NCBI GenBank assembly: GCA_026874595.1 | Contig: CM049312.1 | Location: 54,129,429-54,193,428, forward strand | Direction: 5' to 3' | DNA: 64,000 bases | Source of the DNA: Sipunculus nudus | Taxonomy: Eukaryota > Annelida > Sipuncula > Golfingiida > Sipunculidae | Shown: positions 47,459 through 59,189 of the stretch, piece after piece | Position numbering within the stretch: the stretch's first letter is position 1 | Layout: every line of letters begins with the position of its first letter | Notes under the pieces: model-generated | Seen by the model: only the letters and a program-made list of their open reading frames with translations | Told to the model about the DNA's origin: nothing | Database searches by the model: none | Made by a program: the position numbers and the translations under genes

Positions 47459-48266
47459 GAAGTGGCTAAACAGCAGGCAGGGAAAATTGACCTTGCTTGC
47501 ACAGGCTAAACTGCCCGCATATGAATGCATGCTCTATTTCAGAGTTTCAGTGTGATACTCAATACTTTCCATTATTTGTTTGACAATATAATGCTGACTA
47601 ACCAAATAAGATATTTTGCTGGTCTATATGTAAGAGTTACCATTTGGTGTGGATATTTCTTGCATCATCTCACAACATAATAGACTTAACAGCTTTAATT
47701 AGGTGTGGTGTAAGATTGTTTGATTACCTTTGACGAAGTAATGAGCTGATCCTTGGAGCATTTATTTGACATATTCTGAGTTGTTTGTTTTCAAACACTG
47801 ATTATTTGTTTGCCCATAACCACACATTAATGATAAACAGTGGTATTCTTTATGCTTCACATTTGATTAACATTAAAATCAAATTATCTGTATTACCTTT
47901 TATATGACATTTCATGAATTGTTTGTGCTTTCACACATTACCCAATGTCTGCTCTTAAGCATATATAAGCAACTGATGTGTCAGTCAACTTCAGTTCAAT
48001 TCCTTTAAATCTATATAAAACCACCCTGTAAATATCACAAAAATTGCAGTTTTAATACCTACTCAACATATATATTTTATATATACCAGCAAAATATATA
48101 ATTTTGTAAGTCAGCACTATATTGTCAAAATTAGAAAGTAGAGTTTCACACTGAAAATGAGCATGCATTCATTTGCTGGCAGTTTAGCCTGCAAGGTCAA
48201 TTCTCCTGCCGGCTGTTTAGCCTGTGGACTAAACTGCCGGCAGGGTGCCGGCTGTTTCGCCACTTC
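47459..48266. mobile_element. 808-bp inverted-repeat element immediately upstream of the CPM-like coding exon
   Basis: The left terminus GAAGTGGCTAAACAGCAGGC and the right terminus GCCGGCTGTTTCGCCACTTC are inverted repeats. The arms continue through AATTGACCTTGC, CAGGCTAAACTGCC and TGAATGCATGCTC for about 100 bp. The right arm has an extra GCCGGCAG-type duplication. The right end is 159 bp before the CPM-like ATG, so it probably lies in the intron or promoter of that gene. Confidence 0.85.
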
Positions 48267-48402
48267 CAAAATGAAACCCTGCTAACAAAATCACTTCCAC
48301 AGTATGTTGTAGAGGGAAGAGGGCCTACTGATATTTTAAAAGTAGGTTTAAGGGCTACTATGGCTTCTCTGATGAAAGAATTTATTTTATATTTTTACTG
48401 AT

Positions 48403-48424
48403 GTCATCAACTGTTTTTACAGAA
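48403..48424 (+). promoter_or_regulatory. Splice acceptor just upstream of the CPM-like start codon
   Basis: A pyrimidine-rich stretch ends in TTTTTACAG at 48422, with a CTGAT branch-like motif about 25 bases before it. Only two bases (AA) then separate the acceptor from the ATG at 48425. This supports an untranslated first exon farther upstream and argues against the ATG at 48401. Confidence 0.6.
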
Positions 48425-51400
48425 ATGGATGCTTCTCGAGCGGCCCTGGTGATGCTGATGGTGGTGACAGTGGGGATCAACCTGACAAGTGGTTACACCA
48501 TGGATTACGTGTACCACAATTTTACAGAATTAACCACGTACCTTCATCACGTAAACAACTCCTACCCGAACATCGCACATCTGTACAGCATTGGCAAATC
48601 AGTACAAGGTAATAAATGTATATGTTACCTCCATAGTATTAAATTCAAGGCTCTGAAGATGCATAATATCAAGATAAAATATGTTTCATATTGGGATTCT
48701 CTACATGATTTGGTCCTAGACATCAGATTCCAAGTCCTTGCTCTTATTTTTGTCTTGAGTTAAATCAAATTTTATGTATTTTATTGATTTTATTATGTCT
48801 CTCCTCTCATGGGGGAGCCATATAATGTTTGGTCTGTCTTTGTTGGCATCTGTGTAATTTCTTGTGAAAGTGATAAATTTTAACTATGGAATATTTTCCA
48901 TGAGATTTGATATTTGAATTGTTTCTACCAATATCTCACAGGAGCTCTTGACCTGTGAACATCTGTGAAAAGTAAAATTCACCCCATTACTTTTTAAGTA
49001 TTTAATATTTTTTCCTCAAATTTGGGGATGGAGGGGCCTATGTCGAGTGGAGTTGCAAAAATGGACTCATTGTAGTTTTGTGCTTGTCTACCAGTCAGAT
49101 GCTGATTAACTTATTGATGATTAATATAATGTGCTCGGCTGCTGACTACTAATAAAGGCCATAGGTTGCTAGTTAAATGTCAGACTTCCTATTTGATGGG
49201 CACTTGTCTTGATACAGGACTTGTGAACAAAAGATAAAAAATGTGCCATATGTTAAACATTTAATATTGATACAGGTATATCTGTAAATTTATGTATATT
49301 GAAGTACTTTTGTTTAGTTTACATGTATAGTAAATGTAAACTGAACATTGCTTTTGGGTTCATTATGATGTAATTATATATTGACAGATCGTGATCTTTG
49401 GGTGATTGCTCTTGGAGAATCACCGCGGCAACATGTGAATCTGAGGCCAGAGGTCAAGTATGTTGGGAACATGCATGGGAATGAGGTAAATTGTAAAGTG
49501 AGAAAGACCACATTAACGTGCTTTATGTTGTGTAATACATCTCTGCAGTGTGTGACTGAATTCAATTATTGGATTTTTGATGAGACTCATAAGAAAAAAT
49601 ACTAAGTGAAAGACCCCTCAGATTTGCTGGAATGATATTAAGTCATTTTTGTAAACCCTTAACTGTGTATCACTGCTAAACTTTAATTTAGTGTAACTTC
49701 AAGTTTTGCGTGTTCACTAGCTGTAAATGGAATGATGGGATGTTGGTATGTGGGGAACATATTCTTTGCTGCATATATACATGGGAATATGTACATATTT
49801 GTGGCATTTAAAAAAAATTACAATGATGGCCCCCGTTAAGAGTTGATTATCTGAATACTGTTTATCCGAAAATTGTTTATCTGAAATTGAAAACTTGGAA
49901 CCAAAACTGTGATTGTTTATCTGTAATCCAAAAAATCAATCAAATCTATAAAAAAAATTGTAATGAAAGATGCCCAATTCAGAGCAAATATGCAGAGATT
50001 TAGAGGATATTAATACTGATATCCTAGATTAAATTTGATATCTTTATTAAATTGATGGAAAACATAACAAATATAATGTTGAAAAAGTGTACCTGTGATT
50101 TTGTTAATTACCTTGTCCATGTCAGTTTCTGTTAAACCTGGCACTTTGTGTCAGGTTGGCAATAGTTGTTTATTATTATTCAGTCTCATGGAAAACTGTT
50201 TATCTGAATGATCGTTTATCTGAACAAAACCTTGTCCAAAGAGCTGTTGAGATAAACATTGCTCCACTGTATTATTATTTAATTAACTTACTGCACCCTT
50301 GTGGGTACCCTAATGACAATGAAACCTCAGTGTGAACACCATAAATGTGAGTAATGACCTGTTTTTGTATGTCAGGTTATAAGCCGTGAGATCCTGATAC
50401 ATTTGATTGAGTACCTTGTCACCAACTACTCAACTAATGACACTGTGAGGAACCTGATGTCAAGCATGCGTATACACATCATGGTGACCATGAATCCTGA
50501 TGGCTTCGAGTACGCCATGGAGAATGGACAAGTTGGTAGGTGCACTGGATCAACAGGAAGGTGAGAAAAACCTTAAGTATCCGTTATTATGCAAAATGAA
50601 TTAATTGCACTGCTGCACAGCAGTGGAATTATACATTTAAAGTGTTATTTATAATTTAAAAATAGAAATAAAATTTAAACAATTTTTTTGCTGTATTGAT
50701 TTGCAAAATAAATTGACTGAGAAACTAACCTTCTGTTGGTTAACCACTGTTGTACTATGTAAATCGATAAATAAAACAGGCAGGTTGTTAAAACATGACT
50801 CATGGATCATGAAGCAAGGTTTGCATTGAATTCTGGGAAGCTTTGTGCATCTCACATGATCTTGTATGCAAATTAGGGTGGTAGAATCTTTCTATCTCAA
50901 AGCCATCCTCCACCATCATTGTATCAGTATTTATAAATTGTTGGTTCTGACCAAATTTTATTTTCATCACTGGTTTAAATTCTTTGGCTCAACTATAAGA
51001 TGAATTGTTCTGTTTATTTTGTCACTATAGCAGCAGTTTTAGCACCTATAAATGGAAGAACTAATTATCTTCATTTTCCACAGTGCATCACCATGCAGTT
51101 ACAAACATGAAAAATTATCAAATAAACCATAGTACTCCATAAGCCTATTTTCTTTCTGACAACACACATCATGTATAAAAAAGACTGTTATCAGGGATTG
51201 TATCGGTAGATCTCCCTGTGTTGTTGTTGAATTTCAGCCATGGAAATGAAACATAGCAAAATAACTGTAAATACAAAAAAAGTGAAGATTGAACATGGTG
51301 AATATTAAGTGAACCACAGTTATTTGAATTTCTTGTCGTAGTAATTTGAATTTCTTGTCATAAGTAGATAAGAACATTTTACTGGTAGAAAGTTGGCCAT

Positions 51401-54400
51401 TTTCTTAATACTAAAGTTTTCTGTGTCACAGGATGAATGCCAATGGTGTCAATCTGAATCGTAATTTCCCGGACCAGTTCTTTGACACAGGGGAACAACG
51501 ACAACCTGAGACACGGGCAGTGATGGACTGGTTTAATACAGAGCAGTTTGTTTTGTCAGCAAACCTTCACGGAGGGGCCCTCGTGGCAAATTACCCATTT
51601 GACAGCTATCCTGGCAGTAAGTAAACTGTATGACATAATTTAAGGTGATCACTGAAAGTCTGATGCACCGATAAATCACAACAAAAGATCAGATATATGA
51701 GTATCATCAGATGTCTGTGTATTGATACAATTATGATATTTATTGGATGACTAAGGAATTAGGATATCAGATGTTTGATATTAGGCCTGCCTCCAACTGA
51801 CCACTTTGCCATGATGCAAATTTAAAATCACAAAGAATCTGCGAATGATCACCGATTATAACTGCAAGTGAATTGGCAGTGGGCAGGCTTTGTGATGCGA
51901 TTTGCAGGGTGTCTGCCATCCGAAAATTTGAGATTTCTTGCAACCGTAGCAATCATGAGCATTGTATGGCCCATAATTTTGATGTGATTTGCAACTTGCG
52001 ACTGAACATCAACCAATTGGTTGTAAGAGATTTGATGATGTGACAGGGTTTGCGACCAGTTGCTGACTCAGTTCATAGCTAGAAAAATGATATCACATTT
52101 ACTTTTTAGAGATCTTCATTTGGTCACCAGACAAGTAAGATGACAGTAAATGGATTGCTCTTGTCTGACAAATGTGTTCCTCCCCCAACAAAACAGGAAC
52201 AATAAAGTTCAAACATGTGAAACCCTAAAGCTACAAGGCTGATCTGATGGATTAAGGCTGATGTTACTGTGATAGTGTCAGAAATTACTTCTCGCATGCT
52301 AAATATCCTGTGTGGACTGCACATGGGCCACATGAAAACTAGGAATGGTACACAGGTTTGCTCAGTTACAGACTGATGTCCACTTGCAACTTTTAGATGT
52401 ATTATATATCATGACAAATGATTCTTTGTATCTTAAAACTAATTGCCTGGTTACATCACAAACAGGCTCAAGTTTGATATGTATGTTGCATAAATTCATG
52501 TCATTTTACATGAGCAATGCTTGTCATATACCAACTGTGGTGTCCGCGAAAAAAATGGAGGCAGTTCACCATAAAATCATCGACAGTCGAAAAAAATAAG
52601 GTTCATTTTAGAAATTATGCTTTCAAATGTTTTTTGGAGTCAACATATAAGATGGATCACCAAATTGGAATAAAGATGGTAGTACTGTGGCTTCTTGTTT
52701 ATAAAGCACTTCTTATTGATGTATTATACTAGGTCATGAAAGTAATCTTGCGAAACCCAGTATAACACCCGATGATGATGTGTTCAAACACCTGGCAAGA
52801 GTGTATTCATATAACCATGGGACCATGAGTCAAGGTGCAGCGTGCCCCGGTGACAGTTCGGGTTTCTCAGAGGGAATCACCAATGGAGCCGAGTGGTACC
52901 CTCTCACAGGTCAGTGACAAATAAAGCACACAAAGGTCAATAATTTCCACTAAAGATCAGAATCATTCTCTAATAAACTAATTTCTCTTTATGATATAAT
53001 GTTTAATGCATTATTTAGTATTAAACTTACCATACTTTTCGTTGTATGAAAAAGTTTTGTCTATGGGAGCAGGTAGTGCTGCCTGGAGAATGAATATGAA
53101 AGACAGGGTTTTCACTTTTATGGCAGGTATTCCATGTTTGTGCCGAGCAAGCTGCAAAATAGTAAAATCCGTAGTGCCAGTTGTCACGTATGTCCATTTT
53201 CAATTTATGTTAACATCAAAAGTAACACATTTTGCAACATCTTATTCCCCTTTCATATACAGTGAAACCTCAGAATTATAACCAATAACGGGACCTATAT
53301 AAAGTGTTTGCAATTTCGAGGTGGTCGTCCGAGCAAGGTCTGATGTAACAAGCTTAAAAGAATTGGACTGTGAAAATGTGGTCTTTATTTTGAGGTGGTT
53401 GCCAAACCAAGGTGGTTGTAAGGCCAGATTTTCCAGTAATTTTGATAAAATTTTTTCTGCTAACTCTAAAGTCTTACACTTGGTCACTCTGGTCTAAGGC
53501 CTATGATCAATTTTACCTTGAAACACCTAATTTTTTTTCAGCCCTTTAGGATTGGCCTGCAGGCACTGGATCAATGATCTCACAGAATATATAGAGACAA
53601 ATTGATCAGATTAAACAATACTGGGGGCTCAGACTGTAGCTCCTCACTTAACCACCATTGTCAAATATCAAGCTTATGTAAGCATCACATACAGCAACAT
53701 TACACAAAAAGCTGCACATTTTGACATTGATTTATGTTTGTTATGGTCTTTAAGATAATTTGATATAATTTTCTGGCAGAAATTTACACTTTTTTCGTAA
53801 AATCTAGATTTCCTATCATTGTGTTGAATGTTGCTCATCAGACATGTTGCTGTGACAGGAGGCATGCAGGATTTTAATTATGTGCAGCATGGATGTATGG
53901 AGCTGACACTAGAGGTCGCCTGTTGCAAGTTTCCACCTCCTTCAGATCTGGAGAATGAGTGGAATTTAAACAAGGAAGCTCTCATAGCCTACCTCCAGCA
54001 GGTACATGTTGGTAAGTAAGCTGATTGTGGCCAACCTGTCATGTTTAAAAGAAATATGCACTCTTAGAATGCAAGCCTCCACCATCTTTGGGGTCCATAC
54101 TGTCCTGTTAAAAAGAAAAATTATGAAGTGGAATACCCAGGTAACCCTGAACTTTTGTAAGTGGGTAGAATGTGTTACAACTGACTGTTATGAGTAGTAA
54201 CCAAGTTTCCCAGTTTCAGGAAATAGAAAACAAATTTATTTATGCCCAAGTTGGTGCAAGAATATTATATTGTAAGACCTGGGTTAGAGCCTTGTATGTG
54301 AGAGATAAAGTACCGGTACTCATAATATGTATTTCTTGTGTATATTAAAATTGACCACAGTCAGTATACTGTTTAAATTTTCCAACTTCAGTGGATCCTA

Positions 54401-56664
54401 GCTTGAGGGACCCATGATCAAATGGCCATCTAATGTTAAGGACTGTTTTTTTCCCATGCATGGATATTTTTACAGATAACAATGTACCTTGATCAAGTGA
54501 CCACCTGCCATACACAACTACATACTGTCAAATTTAGGTCAAAATTCACCATTTCTACAGCTTTGTAAGACCACTTCCTAAACAAACTAACCAATACATA
54601 CATGTAATCAAGTGACAATAGGATGATAATGGCATTAGGTGTGTGGTGTTCACAATAGGCAGTAGATGGCGTTGTTGCCACTCAGTATGAATTGCATGGC
54701 AGCATTGTTTCCATGGACAAATGACAGTGACAAATCAAATGACATTAGTTTTAATGTAAAACTTTGTATGAGGAAAAATATTGATGTTTAATATATTAAT
54801 AAAATAACAAACTTAATTTCAAAATTGAATGTTGCATAATAGAAATATAACACTAATGTATTAAATAATTATACTCAAATGTTCTCTTAGACAATTGGTC
54901 ACATTTCTGACTCTTGAAACTGTAACAAGATGTAAATGGTAACCAGTTTTCACGTCTTTTGATTAAATGAACACCTGCAATTATCACAGATTCTTTGACA
55001 GAAAGGGTGGTCTCTCAAAGCAGGGACCACTGTAATTTATACAAACATCAGCTGTCTGATCAAAGACTATGAGTACTTCATGATGTGTATGATCCATATG
55101 TCTGATTGACAGGTGTGAAGGGTATCGTAAAAGATGAGAATGATAATCCAGTAGGGGGAGCCAATGTCATCGTGGATGATCGCAAGTTTGTTGTCACAAC
55201 TACAAGCGAAGGTGAATACTGGAGACTCCTCCTGCCAGGGAACTACACACTCAGGGTATGATAACTTTAGTCATGTTACGTGTTGGGTATGCTGACTTTA
55301 GCCACGTTACCTGTAAAATGTCTATAATTGGGCATTTAATTCTATTTTTATTATATGCTAGTCTATGAAGAGATGTATTATTGAATACCAACAGTCCATC
55401 CATCAGTCTGTCTGTCTTTTAACTTTTAAGTGTCGCCACGATAACTAACCAGGGTTTGATGGTTTTTCACTTAGTGTAATCAATTTATGGACCGATGTGT
55501 GTCTGTTTATTACATGTTTTGGCTTAAGATATTTTGTTTCACTCAATACAATGCTTTGATTGAAATTTGATGACAGAACTGTACATTGGGAATGAACTGT
55601 GTGCGGTCCAAATCATACAGGTCTATATTGTTGATTGCATGATTTGTTTGTCAAAAATAAGAATTATCCAGAAGATAAAACAATTTCACAGTTTGTTGTA
55701 ATGATTCATGTTCATGGTTAATTGTTATTAAATGTAGAGGAGAGGTCCTTTAAAATAAGGACTAGCGTGATATATCAGCACAGCTGTTCATGCAAGAGGA
55801 TGGATATGATTGTAGCACCAGTTTCGCCCTCTGACATTTTCAATAACACCTCATGGCCTTCAAGTACGCTGTCACTTAACATAAACCAGACCAATCTAAA
55901 GTATATATTTTAGTATACTTTCAAACAAAACCTACCATGTGCAAGAAAAATTTATTTCGGCATATTGGTAAATCACTCTGCATGTTTGTTGAATTTCTGA
56001 CCACATGAATACTAGCATGGTTCACACTAGTTACCGGACAATCGTCAACCTGTACACGATACAGGAGATGAATCAGATGATCCTCAGTTTCTACATGATA
56101 CAATGTTGATTCATTACCACAGAGACAGTTGTATAGCTAATATAGTTGTTGATGGCCTTGAAAGTGTCTTACCAAAATATGAAAACCTCAGATCAGTTGA
56201 TCTAATTCAATTTTCACAAACTAGGGCAGCAAACCACAAAGTTCTTTTATTATTCTCAACTTGGTCTGACAGAAAATATGTTGAAAGTTAGTATGCATTT
56301 ATTCAAATCAAATACATTTGAAACATGCTGTTTAGATATCCTTGGCTTGACTTCCATGATATCAGTTCAAACTTCTCCACAGTAAATATACTGGCAGAAT
56401 CAAGTATTTCCCTTGATCCAGTCCAGGTTATTAGTTCATTTTAATGACATAAACCCAGGATGATCTCCTTGTTTCCTGTTTCAGGTATCAAAATCTGGCT
56501 TCAAAACTTCACATTTCAAGGTACAGATCCGTCCTGGGGAGGCATTGGTTCAGACTATCCAGCTGACCCCGGGAGAGGACGAGTACTCAGCAGGCAGCAG
56601 CCTTCAGCCAGCAGTACTCACTGCAGCAGCCATGCTACTGTTACATCATCTACATGCTGCTTAA
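48425..56664 (+). CDS. CPM: Carboxypeptidase M-like, GPI-anchored M14B metallocarboxypeptidase (8 coding exons)
   Basis: Coding exons: 48425-48608, 49388-49485, 50376-50560, 51432-51616, 52733-52909, 53859-54011, 55113-55255, 56485-56664. Every intron is GT-AG; phases run 1,0,2,1,1,1,0, giving 434 codons plus TAA. Family role: releases C-terminal Lys/Arg from extracellular peptides. Visible landmarks: hydrophobic signal peptide about residues 5-22; HGNE with zinc ligands H91 and E94; [10 protein letters not shown] with N165/R166 for substrate carboxylate; H202 in [14 protein letters not shown] as third zinc ligand; E295 in [11 protein letters not shown] as catalytic glutamate; a transthyretin-like domain about 328-405; several N-glycosylation sequons (NFT, NNS, NYS, NDT, NYT). 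The tail ends in small residues (A411-S414) then hydrophobic residues 418-429, as in GPI-anchored CPM; human CPM is 443 residues. An acceptor ending at 48422 sits just before the ATG, so the 5' UTR probably has an upstream exon; the in-frame ATG at 48401 would lie in that intron. Alternative label: a single-domain CPD/CPN relative. Confidence 0.95.
48797..49010 (+). repeat. Diverged dispersed repeat (family H) in intron 1 of the CPM-like gene
   Basis: Contains a CTGTCTTTGTTGGCATCTGTG-like phrase, TTTCTTGTGAAAG and TGTTTCTACCAATATCT. The same phrases in the same order appear at 62030-62170. It is an intronic repeat fragment with no coding content. Confidence 0.6.
50100..50272. repeat. Pogo/Tigger-type MITE remnant in intron 2 of the CPM-like gene
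   Basis: TTTATCTGAA phrases repeat through 49840-50240, and the segment ends GCTCCACTGTA at 50272, a CAGTGGAGC-type terminus read on the minus strand. The left terminus was not located. Confidence 0.4.
53260..53440 (+). repeat. CAGTGAAACCTC-type MITE in intron 5 of the CPM-like gene
   Basis: Begins TACAGTGAAACCTCAGAATT and contains GAGGTGGTCGTCCGAGCAAGG and TTTTGAGGTGGTTG. Related body phrases occur at 56797-56985. The right terminus is unclear. Confidence 0.6.
55375..55480 (+). repeat. E-family fragment in intron 7 of the CPM-like gene
   Basis: TCTGTCTGTC is followed by TTTTAAGTGTCGCCACGATA and GGGTTTGATG, matching the start of the element at 18521. Short remnant only. Confidence 0.55.
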
Positions 56665-56728
56665 TATACAGCAAATAGAACATCGTCAACATGCTTATAC
56701 ACAAGTGTTAAGTTTTTATTTGTATCTA

Positions 56729-56734
56729 ATTAAA
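56729..56734 (+). terminator. Candidate polyadenylation signal ATTAAA of the CPM-like gene
   Basis: ATTAAA lies 65 bases after the stop codon and is followed by AT/T-rich sequence. It is a common variant signal, and no AATAAA occurs closer to the stop. The 3' UTR would be short. Confidence 0.45.
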
Positions 56735-56796
56735 GTAAAATTTTGGAATGAGGAATTTATGTCATTAAACTTTTGGGTTTATTTTGGTTATATCTG

Positions 56797-56985
56797 AAAA
56801 GAAAAACCTGGAAATTGGAACAACCATTGGGACCCAAATAAAGTGGTTGGACTTTCAAGGTGGTCGTCTAAGTGAGATCTTATATATGGAGCAAATAAGA
56901 ATTTGGACCAATAAAAGGTGGTTGCAGTTTGAGATGGTCACTAAAACGAGATGGTCCTTAGCCTAGGTTTTTCTGTACAAGTTAC
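56797..56985 (+). repeat. Related MITE just past the CPM-like 3' end
   Basis: AGAAAAACCTGG at the left and CCTAGGTTTTTCTGTA at the right are inverted. AAGGTGGTCGTCTAAG and TGAGATGGTCACTAAAACGAG parallel the intron 5 copy. Confidence 0.6.
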
Positions 56986-57210
56986 TCATTAGGGGATCAT
57001 TTCATATAAAGTTAGACTGGTGAATGTTTCCGAAAAAATGAGCCCCTTAACTGTGTCACAGGGTCAATCAGGCATGTGGAAACAGGTTTGCTTGAAACAT
57101 TAATAAGGACACCCAAGAAAGCTGAGCACTATTAAATTCAAAGAAACTCTTTCTAATTACAATACAGGTAACATCTCACTCAGTGTCAGTAGTTACCACA
57201 GGGAAGAGCC

Positions 57211-57370
57211 TTAGAACTAAAAATAAAATATGCAATACGTTTGATAAAATCTAGAACTAAAAATAAAATATGCAATACGTTTGATAAAATCTAGAACTAA
57301 AAATAAAATATGCAATACGTTTGATAAAATAGAACTAAAAATAAAATATGCAATATGTTTGATAAAATGT
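57211..57370 (+). repeat. 40-bp tandem repeat, four units
   Basis: AGAACTAAAAATAAAATATG, then CAATACGTTTGATAAAATCT, repeats at 57213, 57253, 57293 and 57331. Units 1-3 are identical; the fourth lost two bases and has one substitution. Confidence 0.95.
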
Positions 57371-57470
57371 AGCCTAAAGATGGATGTCACTCTCAGGTTC
57401 TTCTTAGTGGCTCTTTGATAATCCCATAGATACTATCACAGGTATAGGGCTTGAAAAAATCTGTACATTA

Positions 57471-57732
57471 CAGGGCTCGACTTTAACAGTTAACCGCTTG
57501 CCCGGGGCAAGGTGAAGTTTCAGAAAATAGTGGAAAGGTAACTAGAAGTCTTATTCTACTTGCCTGACAGGGCAAGTGGGTTCAACACACTCTTTTACCC
57601 AAGTAAAGGCTTGAAAAAGGAATTTTGTGATGAATACAATCAGTAATATTTGTAGGGCAAGTAAAATTTCATGAAAGGTAAGAAAAGCTAGATGTTACTT
57701 GTCCCACTTTCAAAAGTTAATGTTGAGCCCTG
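57471..57732. mobile_element. hAT-like MITE, copy 3 (inverted), downstream of the CPM-like gene
   Basis: Ends CAGGGCTCGACTTTAAC and GTTAATGTTGAGCCCTG; flanked by CATTA at 57466-57470 and 57733-57737. Body is homologous to copies 1 and 2 in reverse orientation. Confidence 0.9.
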
Positions 57733-58463
57733 CATTAGATATTGTGGTTTGTTTCATTTGGCCTATTATTATATATTAATTTATTTTCTTGTTCTGTTGT
57801 CCAGTGAATCAGTAATAACTTAATGACAGATCAATAAAATGACTGAAATGGAAATGTCTCTTAGAGATAAAAGCAAGGGAGCTTTCATAAGGTATTGAAG
57901 GTAGAGAGTGAAATGAATATTTTCAGGGACGCGAAAAGGTTTTATATGCTCTAGTCTATTTTGTTTTCAGATAAAAAATATGAGATTAACTTTATCTGAT
58001 TCTGCTTTCTTTTATTAATCAATATGTTTAATATACATTCTTGTAGATCAGGTTATATATTTACTTATGTGTATATTACATCTTGAATTTTTATTATTTA
58101 CAGAATGTATACATTCCTGTAGAATCAGTGTTTCTCTAATAATTTCTGTATAGATAAGTCACATATTGGCTTTTGTGATGTACCATTTAAGCTTAAAACC
58201 GATGTGTGAGTAAATGCATGAAAACCCTTTGATTTATGTAATTGTGCAGAAACCCAGTTGTCCATTAGCATAGTAGTGCAAACGTTTGTGAAAATAGCAA
58301 CATGAATGATTTTCATGCAAATGGTTTCCTGAACCAAGGGTAAAATCACCTCAGTCAAGCTTTGTATTTGGGGCCAACAAATCTGTGTGCTCACTGCATT
58401 TCTAGGAACTTCTAACAGCTGACACATATATGCACACATGGGTTTTTAGCAATTTTTTCATGC

Positions 58464-58467
<4 letters not shown>

Positions 58468-58510
<43 letters not shown>

Positions 58511-58511
58511 C
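58468..58511. repeat. (CA)n(TA)n microsatellite
   Basis: About 13 CA units followed by about seven TA units, abutting the left end of the MITE at 58511. Confidence 0.95.
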
Positions 58512-58682
58512 AGTAGAACCTCTAAATTACAAACACTGATGGGACCAGACATTTTGCCTGCAATAGAATGGTGTCCTTAGTAGGGAGGTTCTAGATTTTG
58601 GAACCTACTTTCAAGGGACTGCCCGTAAGTGGCCATAGAGGTGCCCTCAGTACAGAGGTGCCCGTAAGGAGAGGTCCAACTG
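58511..58682. mobile_element. 172-bp pogo-like MITE inserted in a (TA)n tract
   Basis: The left end CAGTAGAACCTCTAA and the right end GAGAGGTCCAACTG are imperfect inverted repeats with TA on both sides. Internal repeats of GAGGTGCCC/GAGGTTC. Insertion at TA fits the Tc1/mariner/pogo group. Confidence 0.75.
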
Positions 58683-58689
58683 TATATAT

Positions 58690-59170
58690 ATATATATTAA
58701 ATGGTCTTAAGCTTTGTAGATGTATCAGAAAGTTCCATGTGCATTTGATTAATTTATAGCAAAATTATTTGAGGATGTTGATCTGTAATTTATTGTTTTA
58801 TTTATATGATTGCGAATGTATGAGATTATTGTTTAGTAACATTTACTGCATTTACAATTACTAGAGTCAAAGTAAAACCACAGGTTAGGTATTTAATATC
58901 AGGATATTGATATCATCAACAGATGTACTGTAAAAGAAAAATGTAGATGTCTTCTTACTTTTGTAGTGAATAAATTGAGATACACTCTCTTCCTGTTGTT
59001 AATTAAATTATCAACAAACTTTGCATGCAGAAATTTGAATGCTGACTTTTCCAGTGATTCAGATTGAATTGAATGTTAGTGAGGTAGACCTGATTTCATT
59101 ACCAAGGAGGACTACCCTGAAGTCCCAATCTGGTTGTACAGTGTCAAAAATGGGCTGCCCAACACAAGGG
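58690..59170. other. AT-rich sequence without recognised feature
   Basis: No gene or element identified up to the minisatellite. Confidence 0.4.
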
Positions 59171-59189
59171 GGCATGAAAATGTTGACAA

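Noticed and set aside
48401-48763. Single-exon reading of the carboxypeptidase first exon with start at 48401 and read-through into the intron
   Set aside because: A clear donor at 48609 and collinear downstream exons show that the protein continues by splicing. The acceptor at 48422 places the 48401 ATG in the preceding intron.
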